Positions 35,183 to 43,331 of a stretch of DNA of 64,000 bases are shown here, piece by piece. Origin of the DNA: an uncultured Alistipes sp. (lineage in GTDB: Bacteria > Bacteroidota > Bacteroidia > Bacteroidales > Rikenellaceae). The notes beneath the pieces are model-generated. The model made no database searches and was not told where the DNA came from. It was given only the letters and a program-made list of their open reading frames with translations. The position numbers and the translations under genes were made by a program. The stretch is from contig UQKD01000013.1 of the NCBI GenBank assembly GCA_900541585.1, positions 1 through 64,000 on the forward strand, written 5' to 3'. Position 1 is the first letter of the stretch. Every line of letters begins with the position of its first letter.

Positions 35183-37551
35183 TACTCTTTGAGGTAGATT
35201 CGTTTCACACGCGACGAGACCGAGGTCATGATCTCGTAAGGTATCGTGTCGAGCACCCGGGCCATCGTTTCGAGGTCGTTGCCCGGGCCGGCGGAGAAGA
35301 CCGTCACTTCGTCGCCCTCGCCGACGCCAGGAATGTCCGTGATGTCGATCATGCAGCTGTCCATGCAGACGCGGCCCACGATCGGCGCAGGCCGCCCGGC
35401 CACGCGCATCGACCAGCGTCCGCACCCCAGGTGGCGGTCCAGCCCGTCGGCGTAACCGATCGGCACGGTCGCCGTCACGGTCGGCCGCAGCAATTTCCCG
35501 GCGCGCCCGTAGCCCACGGCGTCGCCCGCTTCGAGACGCTTGATCTGCACGATACGGGTTTTGAGCGCCGAAACCGGACGCAGACCCGCATTGTGCTCCC
35601 AGCCGAAGCCGTAAAGCCCCAATCCGAGGCGGCACATGTCGAACCGCGCCTCGGGGAACCGCTCGATGGCCGCCGAATTGGCCGTATGGCGGATGACGGG
35701 ATAGGGCAGCGACGCGGCTACGGCGGCGCTCATGCGGTCGTAGCGCGCGATCTGCGCCCGGGTGTAGGCATCCTCTTCGGGCATGTCGGCGCAGTTCAGG
35801 TGCGAGAAGACCGACGCCACCTTCACGGCGGGCATCGTCGGCAGCACCTCGCACAACCGCCCGATCTCCTCCTCCATGAAGCCCAGCCGGTGCATGCCCG
35901 TATCGAGTTTGATATGAATGGGATAGCGGGTTTCGCCCGCATGCGACACCGCATCGGCGAAGTCGGCGAGCGAACGGAAACTGTATATCTCGGGTTCGAG
36001 GCGGTTGGCGATCATCTGGTCGAAACTGTCGGCGTCGGCGTTCAGCACCACAACAGGCATCGTGATTCCCCGCTCGCGCAGCAACACGCCTTCGTCGGCG
36101 AACGCCACGGCGAGGTAATCGACGCCCTGATGCTGGAGCATCTGCGCCACCTCGAAATCCCCCGCGCCGTACGACCCGGCCTTGACCATCGCCACGAGCC
36201 GGGTCGAGAAATCCAGCTTCGAACGGAAATAATTCAGGTTGTGGATCATGGCATCGAGATCGACCTCCAGCACCGTCGTGTGGCTCTTGCGCGCCAGGGC
36301 ATGCGCCAACTTCTCGAAACGGTACTCCCGCGCACCTTTCAACAAGACGGCACGCCCTGCCACGGCCCGGCGGCCGATGCGGGCGATGCACTCGTCGGTC
36401 GAAGCGTACAACTCCTTGTCGCAGCCGAACAGCGCGGCGTAGCGCTTCAGCTTCGGGCCGATGCCGACGAGCGTATCGACGCCTGCCCGCGCGACCATTC
36501 CCGCCACGCGGCCGTAAAGTTCGTCGTCGGTCAGTCCGCTCTGCGCAATGTCCGACAGCACGAGCGTCCGGCGGCGTGACAGCGCCACGCTGTGCAGGTA
36601 GTCGAGCGCCAGGGCCAGCGAATTGAGATCGAGGTTGTAGGCGTCGTTGATCAGCACCGAATCGTTGATGCCGTCCTTGACTTCGAGGCGCATGGCGACC
36701 TCGGGAGCCTCCGTAAACGACGGCGCAGGATAGCCCATCGCCGCGCAGAACGCCTCGACGATCTGCGCATTGCGGCGCGATGCCGCGTTGCCGATCACCG
36801 CCTCCGGAACCTCCGGACATGCCGCCGCATCGCAGAGTTTCCGCCCCGCGAAGCGCGAGGCGATCATGCGGCCCAGCGGGTCGTAGTGACTGTGGTAAAC
36901 GATGGTCTCGGCACGGTGGGCCAGAACCATCTTTTCGTCGCATTTCTGCTCCAGATTGAGGAAATTCTCCTGATGCGCGTCGCCGATCGAGGTGAAAACC
37001 ACCACGTCGGGACGGATGATGCGCTCCAGCCGCGCCATCTCGCCGGGTTTCGAAATCCCCGCCTCGATCAGCGCCAGCTGCTCGTCACCCTCGATCATCA
37101 GCACCGACAGCGGCACGCCCAGCTGCGAATTGTAGCTCTTGGGCGAACGGTAGCACTTCATCCCTGCAGGCAGTTCCTCGGCGATCCACTCCTTGATGAC
37201 CGTCTTGCCGTTCGATCCGGTGATGCCCACCACTGTCCCCCGGAACTGCGCCCGGTGGTAGGCGGCCAGGCATTGCAGGGCCGCGATGGCATTTTCCACC
37301 AGCACGTAACCGCACTCCGGCAGGGCTTCGAGAGGCCGTTCGACCAGAAAGGCCCGCACACCGCGCGCATACATCTGCGGGACGAACGCATGCGAATCGT
37401 GATTCGCACCGCACATGGCGACGAACAACGGCCCCGAGCCAAGTTCGCACGTCAGCGAGCGGCTGTCGGTCACCACCGACTGCACCTCGCAGTCCGTTCC
37501 GGAGAACCTGCCGCCCACGACGGCGGCGATTTGCGAAAGCAGATATTTCAT
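35182..37551 (-). CDS. Bifunctional MurF - alanine racemase fusion
   Basis: This 789-residue cell-wall enzyme joins a MurF ligase (1-430), which adds D-Ala-D-Ala to UDP-MurNAc-tripeptide, to an alanine racemase (440-789), which makes D-Ala. MurF evidence is ATP loop GITGSNGKT (Lys116) and LINDAYNLDLNSLALALDYL. Racemase evidence is the PLP lysine Lys457 in MVKAGSYGAG and the GRVCMDSCMIDIT segment that contains Met-Asp residues near the catalytic Tyr region. The fusion is well known in Bacteroidetes and couples substrate supply to use. The start is the ATG at 37551. The large palindromic intergenic element lies directly upstream. Confidence 0.95.
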   Translation of the reverse strand: MKYLLSQIAAVVGGRFSGTDCEVQSVVTDSRSLTCELGSGPLFVAMCGANHDSHAFVPQMYARGVRAFLVERPLEALPECGYVLVENAIAALQCLAAYHRAQFRGTVVGITGSNGKTVIKEWIAEELPAGMKCYRSPKSYNSQLGVPLSVLMIEGDEQLALIEAGISKPGEMARLERIIRPDVVVFTSIGDAHQENFLNLEQKCDEKMVLAHRAETIVYHSHYDPLGRMIASRFAGRKLCDAAACPEVPEAVIGNAASRRNAQIVEAFCAAMGYPAPSFTEAPEVAMRLEVKDGINDSVLINDAYNLDLNSLALALDYLHSVALSRRRTLVLSDIAQSGLTDDELYGRVAGMVARAGVDTLVGIGPKLKRYAALFGCDKELYASTDECIARIGRRAVAGRAVLLKGAREYRFEKLAHALARKSHTTVLEVDLDAMIHNLNYFRSKLDFSTRLVAMVKAGSYGAGDFEVAQMLQHQGVDYLAVAFADEGVLLRERGITMPVVVLNADADSFDQMIANRLEPEIYSFRSLADFADAVSHAGETRYPIHIKLDTGMHRLGFMEEEIGRLCEVLPTMPAVKVASVFSHLNCADMPEEDAYTRAQIARYDRMSAAVAASLPYPVIRHTANSAAIERFPEARFDMCRLGLGLYGFGWEHNAGLRPVSALKTRIVQIKRLEAGDAVGYGRAGKLLRPTVTATVPIGYADGLDRHLGCGRWSMRVAGRPAPIVGRVCMDSCMIDITDIPGVGEGDEVTVFSAGPGNDLETMARVLDTIPYEIMTSVSSRVKRIYLKE

Positions 37552-37579
37552 AAAATACCTATTTTTTCTTTATACCTTT

Positions 37580-38060
37580 TGACCACAAAAATACTTAACT
37601 ACGGTCTTCGCCCACGGAGTTATTACTACCTTTTGGCGGCAAAAGGTAGCGCCAAAACCATCCGCATGTCGCTTTCGCGGGAACAACCTCCAGCCCACGC
37701 TAAGCGGGTGCAGTAAGATCAAGCCGTTACAGCCTCCCGCTCCGGGCGCGCGGGCTTTCGGTTGTTCTTTCTCCGCTGCAAGCGATAATGCGGACTATTC
37801 CTCGCTCCAAAGACGGCGAATAACTCCCGCTTGGCAAAAAAGGCGTCAAGAAAGAGGCGGACTAAAAGCCCGAGCGGAGGGGACGGTTTGTTTACAAACC
37901 CGCGAATAGTCGCCCGGAGCCAGCGTTAGGCCGCGTCTTTTAGACTTTTTGTCGGCAGGTCGGTTTTTGAGGCACTTTTTGCCGAACCAAAAAGTGCCAA
38001 AATTCCGCGGGCGAAGACCGCGGTTAACAGTACTTTTTTGCAAAAAGTCTACACCGCAAA
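37580..38060. repeat. Palindromic intergenic element, MITE-like or structured RNA
   Basis: This fills the 534-bp gap between murF-alr and mutS2 with nested inverted repeats: CGGTCTTCGCCC (37602-37613) with its complement at 38009-38020; CTACCTTTTG / CAAAAGGTAG (37626-37649); GAACAACC (37681-37688) with 37760-37767; GACTATTC (37793-37800) with 37904-37911; GGTTTGT / ACAAACC (37885-37900); GGCACTTTTTG / CAAAAAGTGCC (37971-37998); and TAGACTTTTTG (37941-37951) with 38041-38051. The two ends share a similar order (CGGTCTTCGCCC, then a T-rich hairpin), like imperfect terminal inverted repeats of about 70 bp. I find no convincing coding frame. Confidence 0.75.
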
Positions 38061-38085
38061 ACCCGTCGCCACTATCGCGGCGAAA

Positions 38086-40581
38086 TCACGATAGATCGAA
38101 AGTCACTATCGTAATCCCCGCCCCGCCCCGGTCGGCATGCTCGTCCGCGGCCGACGCGATTTCGGGAACCGATCGCAGGTAACGGCGAATCTCCTCCTTC
38201 AGGGCGCCCGTGCCCTTGCCGTGGAGGATCGACACCGTGCCGACGCCCACCATCAGCGCGTCGTCGATGAAATTGCGCACCTCGTCCAGCGCCTCCGAAG
38301 CGCGCATGCCGCGCACGTCGATATGGTCCTTGAAGTTGAGTTTGCGCGACGAGATGTCCACCGAAAGGACCGTGCGGGCCGCGACGGGGCGTGTCGCCTC
38401 GCGGTACTCGTTGTTCGAAACCACCGTCAGCAGGCCTTTGTCCACCGTCGTAAGTATCTGCCCGAACGCCACCTGCGCCCTTTTTCCCTTCACCGACTGC
38501 ACCACGCCGACCATCTCCTGCCCGGCCATGCGGACTTTCGACCCAACGACCACCTCACGCGGTTTTTCGGGTTCCGGAGGGGTCTCCCCGGCCGCCGGCT
38601 TCGCACCCTGCTGCGCCTTGCGCTCGGCGCGCCGCTGGCGGCGGCGTTCGATGCGCTCGATCTCGCGGGCCACGGCGGCTTCGTTCCCGGCCTCGTCGGC
38701 CTTCTCGACCACCTCGCGGAAGTCGTCCAGCTCGCGCCGCGCCAGCCGCGTCAGCTCCTTCTCTGCCTGCGCCTCGCGGATCGTCTTAATCGTATTTTCG
38801 ATCTGTTTGTTGGCGTCGGCGATCAGCTGCCGGGCCTCCTGCTTGGCCTTTTTCAGAATCTCCTGCCGCTCGGCGCGGATTTTCGCCAGCTGCTCGGCGT
38901 AGCTCTGCTCCAGCTCCTCGACCTTGCGGTCCGTCAGACGGATGCGGTCGCGCTTCTGCTCCCAGTAATGCTTGTCGCGGGCGATCTCGCGCAGCTGTTT
39001 CTCGATGTTGATGTGGTCCGACCCTGCCTTCTCGCTCGCCGCGCGGATGATCTCCTCCGGAAGCCCGATCTTGCGGGCGATCTCCACGGCGAACGAACTC
39101 CCCGGCTTGCCCGTTTCGAGGCGGAACAGCGGCCGGATATTCTGCACGTCGAACATCATCGCGCCGTTGGCGATGCCCTCCACCGACGAGGCGTAATACT
39201 TGATATTGGCATAGTGGGTCGTGATCACGCCGTAGCAGCCCCGCTCGAGCAGGCGTTCGAGGATCGCCTCGGCGATGGCCCCGCCGATGATCGGCTCGGT
39301 CCCCGACCCGAATTCGTCGATCAGCACCAGCGTGCGGTCCGAAGCGCCCGCCAGCATGTGCTTCATGTTCAGCAGGTGCGACGAGTAGGTCGACAGGTCG
39401 TTGTCGATCGACTGCTCGTCGCCGATGTCGATGAAGATACTCCTGAAGACGGGCAGTTCCGAGACCTCCGAGGCCGGAACCGGAAACCCGCACTGGAACA
39501 TGTACTGCACGATCCCCGTGGTTTTCAGGCAGACCGACTTGCCGCCGGCGTTAGGTCCCGAAATGACGAGGATGTGCTTGCGGCGGTCGAGCTGCAAATC
39601 CAGCGGCACGATCTCGCGCCCCGCGGCCCGCAGCGTCTGCTGCAACAGCGGGTGACGGGCGTTTTTCAGCACCAGCCTGTCGTCGGTCGAGAGGATCGGC
39701 CGCACGCACCCGTTCTCCGAGGCCCAGCGGCCCTTGGCGCGCAGCATGTCGATCTCGGCCAGGTAGTCGCCCGAATCGGCGATCAGCCCCGCGTCGGGAC
39801 GGATCGCTTCGGTAAACTCCGTGAGGATGCGCACGATCTCGCGCCGCTCGGCATACTCCAACTCGCGCAATTCGTTGTTGATCTCCACCACCTCGACCGG
39901 CTCGACGTAGAAAGTCTTGCCCGTCGCCGACTCGTCGTGGATAAAGCCGTTGAGTTTGCGTTTGTTGCCGGCCGAAACCGGAATCACGGCCTTGCCGTCG
40001 CGGATCGAGATCTGGGCGTCGGCATCGACGATGCCCGCCCCCTTGGCCGAGGACAGTACGGCCTGCAGGCGCTTGGCCGCCTGCCCTTCGCGCTCGCGGA
40101 TGGAGCGGCGGATCTCCTGCAGGGCGGGCGAAGCGTTGTCCTTCACGTTGCCGAAGCGGTCGAGAATGCCGTCGATGCGCTGCACGATCTCGGGGAACGC
40201 CGCAACGCCCCGCGTGCGGGCATGGAGGGCCGGGTAGCGCTCCTCGCGGCCGATGATGAACGAGACGATGCCGCCGATCGCAGCCAGCGCCCGGCGCAGT
40301 GTCACGACCTCCTCCACGTCGAGGAACGAACCCTCGACGCGCAGTTTGGCGACAATGTAATCGACATCGGGGTACTCGCCCCCGGGGAAATCGTGCTCCA
40401 TGTCCAGCACGAGGCGCATTTCGTCGGCGAGTGCCAGCCGCCGTTCGATCTCGCGCGCCGAGGTCGAAAAGCCCTCCGCGGCGAGCCGCTCGCGGGCGGC
40501 ACGCATCGTGCAACGTCCTGCGACCTGTTCGCGGAGCCGGTCGAAACCTATCTTTTGCTCGAATGTAGCAGGGTAAATCAT
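38086..40581 (-). CDS. mutS2: Endonuclease MutS2
   Basis: This 831-residue MutS paralogue without a mismatch-recognition domain is implicated in suppressing recombination or rescuing ribosomes. The ATPase has Walker A SGPNAGGKS (Lys348), Walker B LVLIDEFGSGTEP and the H-loop TTHY. A long charged coiled coil follows (about 510-650), and the C-terminal Smr domain (755-831) has DVRGMRASEAL and LHGKGTGALKEEIRRYL. The ATG at 40581 (MIYPATFEQK) is preferred over the longer frame, because upstream sequence is the REP-like repeat region. Confidence 0.95.
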   Translation of the reverse strand: MIYPATFEQKIGFDRLREQVAGRCTMRAARERLAAEGFSTSAREIERRLALADEMRLVLDMEHDFPGGEYPDVDYIVAKLRVEGSFLDVEEVVTLRRALAAIGGIVSFIIGREERYPALHARTRGVAAFPEIVQRIDGILDRFGNVKDNASPALQEIRRSIREREGQAAKRLQAVLSSAKGAGIVDADAQISIRDGKAVIPVSAGNKRKLNGFIHDESATGKTFYVEPVEVVEINNELRELEYAERREIVRILTEFTEAIRPDAGLIADSGDYLAEIDMLRAKGRWASENGCVRPILSTDDRLVLKNARHPLLQQTLRAAGREIVPLDLQLDRRKHILVISGPNAGGKSVCLKTTGIVQYMFQCGFPVPASEVSELPVFRSIFIDIGDEQSIDNDLSTYSSHLLNMKHMLAGASDRTLVLIDEFGSGTEPIIGGAIAEAILERLLERGCYGVITTHYANIKYYASSVEGIANGAMMFDVQNIRPLFRLETGKPGSSFAVEIARKIGLPEEIIRAASEKAGSDHINIEKQLREIARDKHYWEQKRDRIRLTDRKVEELEQSYAEQLAKIRAERQEILKKAKQEARQLIADANKQIENTIKTIREAQAEKELTRLARRELDDFREVVEKADEAGNEAAVAREIERIERRRQRRAERKAQQGAKPAAGETPPEPEKPREVVVGSKVRMAGQEMVGVVQSVKGKRAQVAFGQILTTVDKGLLTVVSNNEYREATRPVAARTVLSVDISSRKLNFKDHIDVRGMRASEALDEVRNFIDDALMVGVGTVSILHGKGTGALKEEIRRYLRSVPEIASAADEHADRGGAGITIVTFDLS

Positions 40582-40639
40582 GGAATCGAAGTCATGTTTA
40601 AATATCGGCCGCCATTTCGCTCCGGACGGGTTACGCCCA

Positions 40640-40715
40640 CGGCCTTTGGCCGTGTATACAAGTCTGCCCCTCCCCCAAATCCCCTCCTCGGAGGGGACTT
40701 GTCGCAACGCACCCG
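40640..40715. repeat. REP-like intergenic repeat, copy B
   Basis: The core CAAGTCTGCCCCTCCCCC is followed by AAATCCCCTCC / GGAGGGGACTT and CGCACCCGGAATTACG. It is preceded by the hairpin CACGGCC / GGCCGTG. It lies between mutS2 and the MCE gene. The stem differs from copy A by compensating changes (CTCC/GGAG in place of CGCC/GGCG), which suggests the structure is conserved. Confidence 0.8.
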
Positions 40716-40769
40716 GAATTACGACCGGAAACGGCAGCGAACAGCACACCGAATGCAGCCCGAAAAAAC

Positions 40770-41771
40770 CTATTTCAGCCTTTTCAGCGAATCCCGTTCG
40801 ATCTTGGCCGCGGCTTTGGCGGCTTTGCGCTCGGCCTTCTCCTGCATCTTCTCGGGGCTGCGCCCGAAAAGCGAGAAATGCACGTAGCGGCCGGGATACT
40901 GTTCGAGGTTGGCCAGCAGCGAGGCGAGGTTACCGCTGGCCTCGGTCAGCGAATCGTAAAGCGCGGGATCGTTCATCAGCTTGCCGACAGTCCCTTCGCC
41001 CGCCCCGATCTTCGCCAGCAGGCCGTTCACCTCGCCCACGGCATCCGTAAGCCTGCGGGCGAACCCGGCGTCGGCCAGTTCCCCGGTCATCCGGTTCAGG
41101 CTGCCGACGATGCTGTCTACGCGCGGAGCGTTCCGGCCCAGCATCGCGGAGAACTCCGTAAGGTCGTCGACGGCGGCTTTCAGATTGTGCTTTTCGGCGT
41201 CGAGGATTCCTGCCATATCGCCCGTGATGGCGTTCAGGTGGCTCAGCGTCCCGGAGATATTCTGCGAGTTGGCCTCCATCAGGCTATTGAGGTTGGTCAG
41301 CGTTCGCGAGAGGTCGGCCGTCACCTGCGACACCTTCTGCTTGAAGAAATCCAGCTCCGACCCGGCCACGTCCATCAGGTCGCGTTCGCGCACCGAGCGC
41401 AGCGTGTCGCCCTTCTGGAGATAGGTGTGCGCCGTGCCGTAGGTGATCTCGATGGCCTTTCCGCCCATCAGCCCGTTGCTGTAAATCTTGGCCTCGGAGT
41501 CGGTCGGAATGTGGTACTGGCGTTTGACGGTGAATTGCAGCACGACGTTGTCGCTGCGCTGCGGATCGAACGAAATGCCCGTCACCGTACCGATTTTGAC
41601 GCCTTTCATCATGATCGGCGACGCCGCCTGCACGCCGTTGATCTGGTCGTAGGCAGCGTAATAGACCGAATTGCGGCTGAAAATGTCGAATCCTTTCAAA
41701 AACCGGATTCCGGCCCACGCGGCAATGATCATCGTCACGCCGAAAATTCCGATTTTAACTTCCCTTCTCAT
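40770..41771 (-). CDS. MlaD/MCE-family lipid-transport protein
   Basis: This 333-residue protein has an N-terminal membrane helix (about 8-24, IFGVTMIIAAWAGIRFL), an MCE domain (about 37-120; VYYAAYDQINGVQAASPIMMKGVKIGTVTGISFDP) and a long helical C-terminal part. MCE proteins form periplasmic hexamers that carry phospholipids between membranes with an ABC transporter; the partner MlaE/MlaF genes are not here. In Bacteroidetes the mlaD-like gene often stands next to the N-acetylmuramoyl-L-alanine amidase gene, as it does here. Confidence 0.9.
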   Translation of the reverse strand: MRREVKIGIFGVTMIIAAWAGIRFLKGFDIFSRNSVYYAAYDQINGVQAASPIMMKGVKIGTVTGISFDPQRSDNVVLQFTVKRQYHIPTDSEAKIYSNGLMGGKAIEITYGTAHTYLQKGDTLRSVRERDLMDVAGSELDFFKQKVSQVTADLSRTLTNLNSLMEANSQNISGTLSHLNAITGDMAGILDAEKHNLKAAVDDLTEFSAMLGRNAPRVDSIVGSLNRMTGELADAGFARRLTDAVGEVNGLLAKIGAGEGTVGKLMNDPALYDSLTEASGNLASLLANLEQYPGRYVHFSLFGRSPEKMQEKAERKAAKAAAKIERDSLKRLK

Positions 41772-41829
41772 ATCTAATAAATCTTAATTCATAATCTTAC
41801 CGCTTTCCCGCCATCGCCGGATGTTCCCG

Positions 41830-41905
41830 CGGCGTTCCGCCACGTTTGCAAGTCTGCCCCACCCCTAAATCCCCGCCTCGGCGGGGACTTATCGCATGCG
41901 CCCGG
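41830..41905. repeat. REP-like intergenic repeat, copy C
   Basis: The core CAAGTCTGCCCCACCCCT is followed by AAATCCCCGCC / GGCGGGGACTT and CGCATGCGCCCGGAATGCG. It fills most of the gap between the MCE and amidase genes. Together with copies A and B it defines a consensus of about 70 bp. Confidence 0.8.
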
Positions 41906-41916
41906 AATGCGATTCC

Positions 41917-43224
41917 CTATTTCACAATTTGCGTTCCTTTACAACTCACCACGAAGGCCCCGGGGAATACCTTGCGCACCTCGGCCAGTTTCCGCTGTGC
42001 GGCTTCACGGGTGTCGTACTCGCCCACACCGTATTTATAGGGGAACCGCCCCTCGGCCTTGTACTCCTTCACCTTGCCGCGGTAGGCGCGGAACTGCGCC
42101 GAGGAGACAGGCACGGACGACGCCGAAGCCATCACCTGAATCGTATAGCGCAAGGGCTGTACGGCGGGTTTCGCGGCCGGTTTTTCCGGGGTTTCGGACG
42201 GAGCGGGCGCTGCGGCTTTTCCCTCCGCGGGCTTCGTCACGGTTTTTTCCGCAGGCTTTGCGGCCGGCTTTTCAGCGCCCGGTTTTCCGGCAGCGGCCTT
42301 TCCCTCCGCGGGTTTCTTCTCCGGCGCCGTGCCCGCAGCGGATGCGGGAGCCTGTTCGGCGGCCCCGGGTTTCGCCGACGTCGCTTTCTCCCCGGCAACG
42401 GCAACCTTCGCCGAAGCGGCCTGCTCCTCCTCGGCCATCCGGGTCCCGAGCACGTAGGCCGAATAGTTGCGGATCGCCTGGTAGAGCGACCGGGCGATCT
42501 CGTTCTGCCCCTTGTCGGATTTCATGTAGGCCAGCTCCTGCTGGTTGGACATGAACCCGATCTCGGTCAGCACGCCCGGCATGTCCGTCGCATAGAGCAC
42601 ACGCAGCAGCTGCGGCTTTATGCCGCGCGAATGGCGCCCCGCCTTGAGGTAGCTGTTCTGGATGCAGCGCGCGAAAGCCATGCTGTATTCGCCGTAGGTG
42701 AACTGGAGATTCTGAATGTAAGCCCGCACGATGGCCGCCGTCCGCTCGTCGGACATGTCGATCAGGTCCTCGCGGTTGTTCTCGAACAGGGCGTTTTCGT
42801 TGTAGCGCTGCTCCTTCGAACTCTCGCCCATGATCAGCGTCTCGACGCCCCGCACGCCCGTCGCCCGGGGGGCGGCGTTGGCGTGGATCGAGATGAAGAG
42901 GTCGCCCCCGGCCTTGTTGGCGATATCGGCCCGCGCCTGCAGGTCGGCCGCCAGGTCCGCCCCGAGGGTCTTGTCCGTGGAGCGGGTGTAGACCACCTTC
43001 ACGCCCGGCATCCCCTCCTCGACGAGCTTCCCGAGCTTGAGCGCCACCTTCAGCGTGAGGTCCTTTTCATAGACCCCGCCGTAGTGCGCGCCGGGGAATT
43101 TACCCCCGTGCCCGGCGTCGATGACCACGACTTCGACACCGTGCGCAATATTCCCCGCAAACGCAACGTTCGTAAAAATAGTTGCGGCCGCGAAGGCGAA
43201 TAGCAGCAAAAGTCGTGTGCGCAT
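41917..43224 (-). CDS. N-acetylmuramoyl-L-alanine amidase with SPOR-like C-terminus
   Basis: This 435-residue exported peptidoglycan amidase has a signal peptide (1-23). The Amidase_3 domain (30-255) has zinc ligands His39 (DAGHGG), Glu53 (VYEKD) and His114 (SIHANA), and catalytic Glu221 (VLTEIGF). A linker rich in Ala, Pro and Lys follows (about 265-355). The C-terminal 75 residues (RYTIQVMASASSVP..., KYGVGEYDTREAAQRKL) look like a SPOR peptidoglycan-binding domain. It removes stem peptides during cell division. The ATG at 43224 gives the signal peptide; the five-residue longer form is unlikely. Confidence 0.93.
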   Translation of the reverse strand: MRTRLLLLFAFAAATIFTNVAFAGNIAHGVEVVVIDAGHGGKFPGAHYGGVYEKDLTLKVALKLGKLVEEGMPGVKVVYTRSTDKTLGADLAADLQARADIANKAGGDLFISIHANAAPRATGVRGVETLIMGESSKEQRYNENALFENNREDLIDMSDERTAAIVRAYIQNLQFTYGEYSMAFARCIQNSYLKAGRHSRGIKPQLLRVLYATDMPGVLTEIGFMSNQQELAYMKSDKGQNEIARSLYQAIRNYSAYVLGTRMAEEEQAASAKVAVAGEKATSAKPGAAEQAPASAAGTAPEKKPAEGKAAAGKPGAEKPAAKPAEKTVTKPAEGKAAAPAPSETPEKPAAKPAVQPLRYTIQVMASASSVPVSSAQFRAYRGKVKEYKAEGRFPYKYGVGEYDTREAAQRKLAEVRKVFPGAFVVSCKGTQIVK

Positions 43225-43265
43225 ATTTAATAGTACCAAGTGTAAGCTTTCTATAAATTTTTACC

Positions 43266-43273
43266 TATCTTTG
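43266..43273 (+). promoter_or_regulatory. -7 box of the LptD-like gene
   Basis: TATCTTTG matches TAnnTTTG, about 59-92 nt upstream of the possible starts. No clear TTTG lies at -33. Confidence 0.5.
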
Positions 43274-43331
43274 TCGGGCCGAAAACGCGGCGGGAAGGGC
43301 GCAGAGCCTCGATCCGGGCGTTTTTGCCGAC

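Noticed and set aside
34469..36943. 824-residue open frame overlapping murF-alr
   Set aside because: Only its last 237 residues look like a protein (RsmI family, from the ATG at 35182); the rest is the antiphase shadow of murF-alr.
35182..37551. MurF-Alr fusion as a novel fusion
   Set aside because: The same bifunctional enzyme is well known in Bacteroidetes.
37580..38060. CRISPR array
   Set aside because: The repeats are inverted and of different sequence, not regularly spaced direct repeats; no cas genes are present in the window.
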